NCBI GenBank assembly: GCA_002478225.1
Contig: DLMV01000003.1
Location: 1 to 5,751 of the forward strand
Direction of reading: 5' to 3'
DNA length: 5,751 nt
From: Deltaproteobacteria bacterium UBA7527
Lineage (GTDB): Bacteria; Desulfobacterota; Syntrophorhabdia; Syntrophorhabdales; Syntrophorhabdaceae
Positions 5,341 to 5,751 of this stretch are shown here, one piece after another. The stretch's first letter is position 1. Each line of letters begins with the position of its first letter. The position numbers and the translations under genes were made by a program. The notes under the pieces were generated by a model. The model saw nothing but the letters and a program-made list of their open reading frames with translations, was not told where the DNA came from and made no database searches.

Positions 5341-5751
5341 ATGACATCTTACTCCTTCACCTATGACGGCAGAAGCCAGAGGGTACGGAAGTATAACCAC
5401 TTCACCGGCGCGACCACCCTTTACTTCGGGGAGGTCTATGAGATACGGAATGAAGAACCCATCCGCCAACAATCAGAGAATAGCCTTCATCCAGGCGGAC
5501 GGGAGGACGCGGTACTACCACGGCAACCACTTGAACTCCGCCTCTGTCATAACCGACGGATACGGCAATACCAAAGAGACCATAGAATACCATCCCTACG
5601 GCACCTACCGGCTAAGGACAGACCTCGATCCTTCCTTCCCCAATGTCAACTATACCTTCACGGACCAGGAAGATGGTGACGAGGCAGGGCTCTACTACTA
5701 CAGGGCCAGGTACTATAATCCGGCTGTCGGGAGGTTCATCAGTCCTGATTC
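5341..5751 (+). pseudogene. Rhs core fragment, 5' truncated and frameshifted (runs off the right edge)
   Basis: Recognisable Rhs core starts abruptly at about 5341. Frame 1 gives SYSFTYDGRSQRVRKYN, a YD-type repeat, then YFGEVYEIRN up to 5451. The matching sequence then continues in another frame from 5453: NQRIAFIQADGRTRYYHGNH, SASVITDGYGN, EYHPYGTYR, and DEAGLYYYRARYYNPAVGRF followed by ISPD at the edge. The last part is the RHS repeat-associated core signature (GLYYYRARYYxPxxGRFxSPD). The shift fits one extra base, or two missing, near 5450-5456 (CGGAATGAAGAACC). The many upstream YD repeats expected of an Rhs protein are absent and no ribosome site precedes the ATG at 5341, so this is a broken donor piece rather than a working gene. 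It ends about where the first Rhs gene begins in this window, so another tip probably lies just beyond the edge. Confidence 0.85.

Overview
The window looks like a polymorphic-toxin (Rhs/YD-repeat) locus that has grown by accumulating displaced toxin tips. The predicted proteins include Rhs core sequence and two small proteins with lipoprotein signal peptides, so a Gram-negative (diderm) bacterium is likely. Base composition is moderate and uneven, with the toxin/immunity pieces more AT-rich than the Rhs core and the transposase. I cannot name the species. The Rhs core style, an IS1182-family transposase and REP-like 'AAGGGGACGT' repeats would suit a deltaproteobacterial or Nitrospirota-type genome, but that is only an impression.

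Layout, left to right, all on the + strand. (1) 1-900: the end of a large Rhs protein, entering from outside the window at the very end of its core, followed by a Gly/Ala-rich hydrophobic region and a variable tip (tip A). (2) 921-1391: a five-helix membrane protein, the probable immunity protein of tip A. (3) About 1407-2880: an IS1182-family insertion sequence with an intact-looking DDE transposase but no recognisable right end. (4) 2922-3293 and 3286-3843: an orphan tip (tip B) overlapping a lipoprotein gene. (5) 3844-4041: a short non-coding stretch full of REP-like repeat pieces. (6) 4038-4322 and 4352-4654: a second orphan tip (tip C), related to tip B, followed by a smaller, different lipoprotein gene. 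(7) 4655-5312: a frameshifted orphan Rhs C-terminal piece (tip D) with no immunity gene behind it. (8) 5341-5751: a frameshifted piece of Rhs core running off the right edge.

The parts fit one model. A working Rhs gene upstream carries tip A and its immunity gene. The DNA behind it stores older or alternative tip/immunity pairs that could be swapped onto the core by recombination. Unusually, all three candidate immunity proteins are envelope proteins (one polytopic membrane protein, two lipoproteins) and tips A-C are short and hydrophobic, which suggests toxins acting on or across the membrane. Short repeats with a GGGGACG or GGGGTCAG core sit at the ends of several modules and supply or overlap their stop codons, so they may mark the joins where the locus was cut and rejoined.
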